Of a stretch of DNA of 64,000 nucleotides, positions 60,153-64,000 are shown piece after piece (the first letter of the stretch is position 1; each line of letters starts with the position of its first letter). The stretch lies in NCBI RefSeq assembly GCF_900108475.1, contig NZ_FNWO01000004.1, forward strand, positions 124,001-188,000, in the 5' to 3' direction. The notes under the pieces are model-generated. The model saw only the letters and a list, made by a program, of their open reading frames with translations. It did not search any database and was not told the origin of the DNA. A program made the position numbers and the translations under genes. The DNA is from Magnetospirillum fulvum (lineage in GTDB: Bacteria > Pseudomonadota > Alphaproteobacteria > Rhodospirillales > Magnetospirillaceae).

Positions 60153-61367
60153 ATGCACCGGGCGCTCTCCTTCGCGCGACTGGGACCGATGCACAGGCCG
60201 CGCGCCGCCCCTCTTCTTTTAGCTGTATTTGCTATTGTTGTTGTCGCGGTTTCGGAGGGGCGGGCCGATCCCTTGCGGGTGCAGGGAAAGCTGTCGCAGA
60301 CCTTCGAGTACGACGACAACCCGCTCCTCTCCACCCGCGAGCACGAGGCGGCGACCGGCTCGATCACCTCGCCGGAACTGTTGCTCAACGCCGACTTTCC
60401 GGGGCTCACCAACCAGCTCGATTTGCGGGCCGACGTTAACCGCTATGATATCAAGGGCTTCGATTCCGACGATTTCTTTGGCGCTCTGCGCTCGCGGTGG
60501 GTGGGAACAGTGTGGAGTGCGTCCCTGAACGCCTCGTTCGACTATGACACCACCCGCACCAGCGAGCTGGAGACGAGCGGGATCAACATCGCCGGAATCC
60601 GTCATACCACGGTGTCGTTGGGGCCGGAGATCGGGGTGGCGCTGACTCCGCAGGACATGGTGAATCTGGGCGGATCGTATGTCCGCTCGACCTACGGCGA
60701 GACCATGCGGCACACCAATTACGAGGTGTTGGGGATTTCGCCCCGGTTTGCCCATGCTCTCGATGAGCGCAATTCCGCTCTCGCCACGGTGCGGCTGTCG
60801 CGCTTTCAGACCCGGAGCGGGCCGACGACCACCGTCGATACCATCGCGCCGATGGCGGGGTGGGAACGCAAGATCTCGGAAACCCTGACGGTCAGTGCCA
60901 TGTTCGGCATCCAACAGATGAGATCGACCGTCGGCACCACGCAGAGCGTCGGGCAGGGCGACAGTTCATCGACCGATCTGGTGTTCGATTCCAGCCTGAC
61001 CTATCGGGACCAGCAGGACAGGATCGTCTTGGCCCTGAACCGTCAGCCATCGCCGTCGGGCGACGGGACGATGAACCAGGCGACCGGCGTGTCCCTCTCT
61101 TTGATCCATACCTTGTCGCCGCAGGTGAGCTTGAAGCTCGATGCCAGTTACAAGGTCACCGAATCGTCGGGAAATGGCGGCGTGAGCAACGAAAAAGCCT
61201 ATCTGACGGCATCGCCACGATTGTCCTATCGTATTTTCGATGAACTTGATGTTGGATTGAGTTATCGCTATCGACAGCAGAAAGACATCATGGGAGAAAT
61301 ATCAGAGTCGCAATCTTTTTTATTGAATTTTGTGTATGCGCCTGTTGCTGCTGACCTTGGTCTGTAG
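60153..61367 (+). CDS. Outer-membrane beta-barrel protein of the EPS locus
   Basis: A 404-residue protein starting 3 bp after the Wza-like gene. It has a signal peptide (about 18-38; APLLLAVFAIVVVAVSEGRA) and a chain of amphipathic beta strands with short turns, such as LSQTFEYDDNPLLSTRE and LDVGLSYRYRQQKDI. It resembles the large barrel proteins of exosortase-associated EPS loci (TIGR03016-like), though the match is by pattern. The C-terminus does not end in an aromatic residue, so barrel insertion may use an inner signal. Confidence 0.75.
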   Translation: MHRALSFARLGPMHRPRAAPLLLAVFAIVVVAVSEGRADPLRVQGKLSQTFEYDDNPLLSTREHEAATGSITSPELLLNADFPGLTNQLDLRADVNRYDIKGFDSDDFFGALRSRWVGTVWSASLNASFDYDTTRTSELETSGINIAGIRHTTVSLGPEIGVALTPQDMVNLGGSYVRSTYGETMRHTNYEVLGISPRFAHALDERNSALATVRLSRFQTRSGPTTTVDTIAPMAGWERKISETLTVSAMFGIQQMRSTVGTTQSVGQGDSSSTDLVFDSSLTYRDQQDRIVLALNRQPSPSGDGTMNQATGVSLSLIHTLSPQVSLKLDASYKVTESSGNGGVSNEKAYLTASPRLSYRIFDELDVGLSYRYRQQKDIMGEISESQSFLLNFVYAPVAADLGL

Positions 61368-61405
61368 GCATCCTTGTTGTTTCGGCACTGTCTGGGGTGT
61401 GACTG

Positions 61406-63175
61406 ATGGAAAATTATAATCTTTACGATTATATCTCGATCCTGAAGCGGCGGAAGGTCGAGTTCCTCGTCACATTCGGCATCCTCCTCTTGGTCGCTGT
61501 GATATTTTCGGCGACGTGGTCGATCTACCGCACCTCGGCGACGATCCAGATCCAGGCCCCCGACATCCCCGAAGGCGTCACCGCCCCGATGGGAGCGAGT
61601 GCGGCGAGTTTCATGGAGGCGCTGGCCGACCAGCGCATCCAGCAAATTCAGCAGAAGGTCACCGCCACCTCGACCCTGGTCGAGATCATCACCAAGTTTA
61701 ACCTCTACCAGAAACAGCGCGAGGTCTCCCCGATCACCGATGTGGTCGAGGCGATGCGCAAAAAGATCAAGCTAAATCTAGTCAGCACTGAATTGTCGAA
61801 TCCGGCCTCGGCACAGCGGATGTCGGCGGGGCAGTTGGCGGCAATTGCCTTTACCATCACCTTCAAGTACAGCGATCCGCTGATCACCCAGCAGGTCACC
61901 GACGAGTTGGTGTCGCGTTTCCTCGACGAGGATCTCAAGCAGCGGCGGACCAAGGCGCGCGAGACCGCAGCCTTCCTTGCCGCGCAGGTCGAAACGCTTG
62001 AACACTCGATGGCGGAACAGGAAAGCAAGGTCGCCGACTTTAGGCGCCAGCACGCCCACAGTCGGCCCGAAGCCCTCGCCTTCAACCAGCAGATGGCGGC
62101 AACCACCGGGATCAATCTCCAGGACATCGACCGCCAGCTCAACGCGTTGGAACAATCGCGCGGGGCTCTACGGGCTCAGCTTGCCTCGGTCGATCCCTAT
62201 TCCCGGGTGATCGCCGACGGCCAAGTTCTGACCACGCCAGCGATCCAGTTGAAGGCGTTGCAGTCGCGCTATTCGACCCTGCTGGGGCAATACGGGGCGA
62301 ACCATCCCGACGTGGTCAAGCTGGGCCGACAGATCGATTCCCTGCGCATCGAAGCGGGCGAGTCCAGTGATGGCGACACTCTGTCGGCCCAAATCGCCGA
62401 CATGCGGGCCAACCTTGCCGCCGCTGAACGGACCTACGGTGCCGATCATCCCGACGTCGGCTCGCTCCGCTCTCAGCTTCGCTCGCTCGAGCGGCAGGCG
62501 GCGTCGGCCAGCCGGGTGGCGGGCAAGCACGGGACGGTCAAGAAGGACGCCGACAACCCGGCCTATCTGATGCTGGTGTCGCAATTGCAGGCGGCGGACA
62601 GCCAGTATCAGGCGCTCTCGTCGCAACGCGAGGTTCTCCGCAGGCAACGCGAGCAGTATGAGCGTCTGGTCGCCGAAACCCCGATGGTCGAACAGGAATA
62701 TGCCGCGCTGGCGCGCGATTACGACAATGCTCAGATTCGCTATCGGGAAATGAAGGAAAAGAAGCAAGCGGCCGATATGAACGAACAGATGGAGCAGAGC
62801 CGCAAGGCCGAACGTCTGGTCGTGATCGAATCGGCGGAATTGCCGACCCGGACCAATCCGCCGCGTCCCTTGCTGCTTGCCGCCGGTCTGGTGCTGTCGG
62901 TGATGGGGGGCTTTGGTGCCGTCGCGGCGGCCGAGATGATGAGCCGCTCGATTCACGGGACCTATCACCTCGCCAGTCTGGTTGGCGTACCGCCACTGGT
63001 CGCGGTGCCGTTCATCTTCACCCAGGAAGAACGTGTCCGGTCCCGGCGATTGTGGCAGCGGGCGGTGGTCTCGGGCGCGGTGCTGGTGCTGGTCATCCTC
63101 GTTGTGGTCGATCGGGCGGTGATGCCGCTTGACGTCATCTGGAGCGTGATCGCCAACCGCCTGGGTCTTTCCTAA
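61406..63175 (+). CDS. Wzz-type polysaccharide chain-length determinant (co-polymerase)
   Basis: The 589-residue inner-membrane protein has two membrane segments, about 20-38 (FLVTFGILLLVAVIFSATW) and one near 488-510 (PLLLAAGLVLSVMGGFGAVA), with a third hydrophobic stretch near 555-575. Between them lies a long periplasmic coiled-coil (about 175-460) with EQESKVADFRRQHAH and RREQYERLVAETPMVEQEY. The Wzz domain is at about 1-100 and the GNVR-like RTNPPRP motif is before the second segment. It sets chain length together with the kinase next to it. It starts 38 bp after the barrel gene. Confidence 0.9.
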   Translation: MENYNLYDYISILKRRKVEFLVTFGILLLVAVIFSATWSIYRTSATIQIQAPDIPEGVTAPMGASAASFMEALADQRIQQIQQKVTATSTLVEIITKFNLYQKQREVSPITDVVEAMRKKIKLNLVSTELSNPASAQRMSAGQLAAIAFTITFKYSDPLITQQVTDELVSRFLDEDLKQRRTKARETAAFLAAQVETLEHSMAEQESKVADFRRQHAHSRPEALAFNQQMAATTGINLQDIDRQLNALEQSRGALRAQLASVDPYSRVIADGQVLTTPAIQLKALQSRYSTLLGQYGANHPDVVKLGRQIDSLRIEAGESSDGDTLSAQIADMRANLAAAERTYGADHPDVGSLRSQLRSLERQAASASRVAGKHGTVKKDADNPAYLMLVSQLQAADSQYQALSSQREVLRRQREQYERLVAETPMVEQEYAALARDYDNAQIRYREMKEKKQAADMNEQMEQSRKAERLVVIESAELPTRTNPPRPLLLAAGLVLSVMGGFGAVAAAEMMSRSIHGTYHLASLVGVPPLVAVPFIFTQEERVRSRRLWQRAVVSGAVLVLVILVVVDRAVMPLDVIWSVIANRLGLS

Positions 63176-63196
63176 CCCCTTGCCGACCGGAGCTTG

Positions 63197-64000
63197 ATGA
63201 TGGACAGACTTGAAAAAGCGCTCCAGAAGGCGAGATCGCAGCGCGAGGCGGCCTTGCAGGAGAGCAATGCGGCGGCGGCGCGGGAACTGCCGGTCTCCCC
63301 GGACGCGTCCGCTCCGGCGACGCTTGAAATCCGCCCGAAACGGTCGGCCGACGTTCTGCTCTCGGACGAGGTGCTGGAGCGCAACCGGATCGTTGCCCGG
63401 ATGGCCCGCAGTGCCGAAGCCGACATCTTCCGCCTGCTGCGCACCAAATTATTGCAGGCGATGAACCGGTCCAATCTGCGCACGATCGCGATCACCAGCC
63501 CGACCTATGGCGACGGCAAGACCACCATTGCCGTCAATCTGGCGATGAGTCTCGCGCTTGACGTCAAGCAGACGGTGCTGCTGGTCGATCTCGACCTGCG
63601 TAAGCCGATGGTCCACCGCTTCCTCGGTTTCGAACCGAAGGTCGGTCTCGGCGATTATGTCCAGAATGACGCGCCGGTTCACGATTGCATGGTCAAGTTG
63701 CCGATCGACCGTCTGGTCGTGCTGCCGATCAGCGCTCCGATCGAGAATTCGTCGGAATTGCTTGGCACTCCGAAGATGATCGCCTTGGCCAACGAATTGA
63801 AGACCCGCTACGCCGACCGCATCGTGATCTACGACATGCCGCCGTTGCTGGCGCAGGACGACGTCATCACCTTCCTGCCCAACGTCGATGGCGTTCTCCT
63901 GGTGGCGCGTGACGGGGTCACTCGGACCGACGATTTGAAGAACTGCCTGCATTCCCTGGGCGACAGCAACGTGATCGGAACCGTGCTCAACGGGTCGAAC
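63197..64000 (+). CDS. Tyrosine-protein kinase-like ATPase of the EPS operon (BY-kinase, cut by window end)
   Basis: The frame runs from ATG 63197 (or 63200) to the right edge without a stop, 268 residues. It has a charged N-terminal helix (DRLEKALQKARSQREAAL), RLLRTKLLQAMNRSN, the Walker A loop TSPTYGDGKTTIAVNLA (about 95-111), Walker A' LLVDLDLRKPMVHRF, and the Walker B region IVIYDMPPLLAQDDV. This is the cytoplasmic kinase domain that pairs with Wzz. The C-terminal Tyr cluster is outside the window. The order Wza, barrel, Wzz, kinase is typical for an exosortase-linked EPS operon. Confidence 0.88.
   Translation, partial: MMDRLEKALQKARSQREAALQESNAAAARELPVSPDASAPATLEIRPKRSADVLLSDEVLERNRIVARMARSAEADIFRLLRTKLLQAMNRSNLRTIAITSPTYGDGKTTIAVNLAMSLALDVKQTVLLVDLDLRKPMVHRFLGFEPKVGLGDYVQNDAPVHDCMVKLPIDRLVVLPISAPIENSSELLGTPKMIALANELKTRYADRIVIYDMPPLLAQDDVITFLPNVDGVLLVARDGVTRTDDLKNCLHSLGDSNVIGTVLNGSN

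Overview
The window looks like chromosome of a high-GC alphaproteobacterium, most likely in or near the Rhodospirillales. The basis is a circularly permuted two-piece tmRNA, an alpha-type SspB, an EF-P lysylation pair, a VPLPA-CTERM protein and housekeeping genes of alphaproteobacterial type. No phage, transposase or CRISPR array was seen. Genes are densely packed and many overlap by ATGA.

Layout. 1-5.1 kb: the tail of a DUF4236 protein, an unknown protein, a ModE-type molybdate regulator, and a three-gene exporter (HlyD-like adaptor, FtsX/MacB-like permease, LolD-like ATPase). 5.1-10.8 kb: biotin synthesis, with bioF-bioH-bioC-bioD-bioA overlapping or tightly spaced on the minus strand and bioB divergent. 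10.9-13.6 kb: rpmJ with a strong terminator, a GntR/FCD regulator, a 3-hydroxyisobutyryl-CoA hydrolase-like protein and a small EamA-like transporter. 13.7-16.1 kb: feoA-feoB plus a Cys-rich FeoB-associated peptide. 16.1-18.2 kb: divergent epmB and epmA, then a duplicated copy of the epmA 3' end. 18.4-22.9 kb: fabD-fabG-acpP-fabF-mltG.

23.2-40.4 kb is one continuous 17.1-kb gene encoding a 5,706-residue protein. It has a FecR-like head, about 2,300 residues of Ala-rich helix, cadherin/VCBS-like and RTX-like modules, five LamG-like domains and a beta-helix tail with an RTX-like end. An outer-membrane beta-barrel gene follows it. This giant surface or secreted protein is the most unusual object in the window.

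42-54 kb is mostly housekeeping: an unknown membrane protein, a TetR regulator, recA, rnhB, a 103-bp palindrome, class I fumarase, sspB, ssrA (two-piece tmRNA), DUF1015, purN, a GT9 glycosyltransferase, apt and a PAS histidine kinase. The ssrA gene and the gene for its tag adaptor SspB are immediate neighbours.

54-64 kb is a surface and exopolysaccharide region: a VPLPA-CTERM protein, two small lipoproteins, phosphomannomutase/phosphoglucomutase, mannose-1-phosphate guanylyltransferase/isomerase, a small secreted protein with twin CX3C motifs, and a polysaccharide export operon (Wza-like, outer-membrane barrel, Wzz-like, tyrosine-kinase-like) cut by the window end. The order resembles exosortase-associated EPS loci, but no exosortase is in view.
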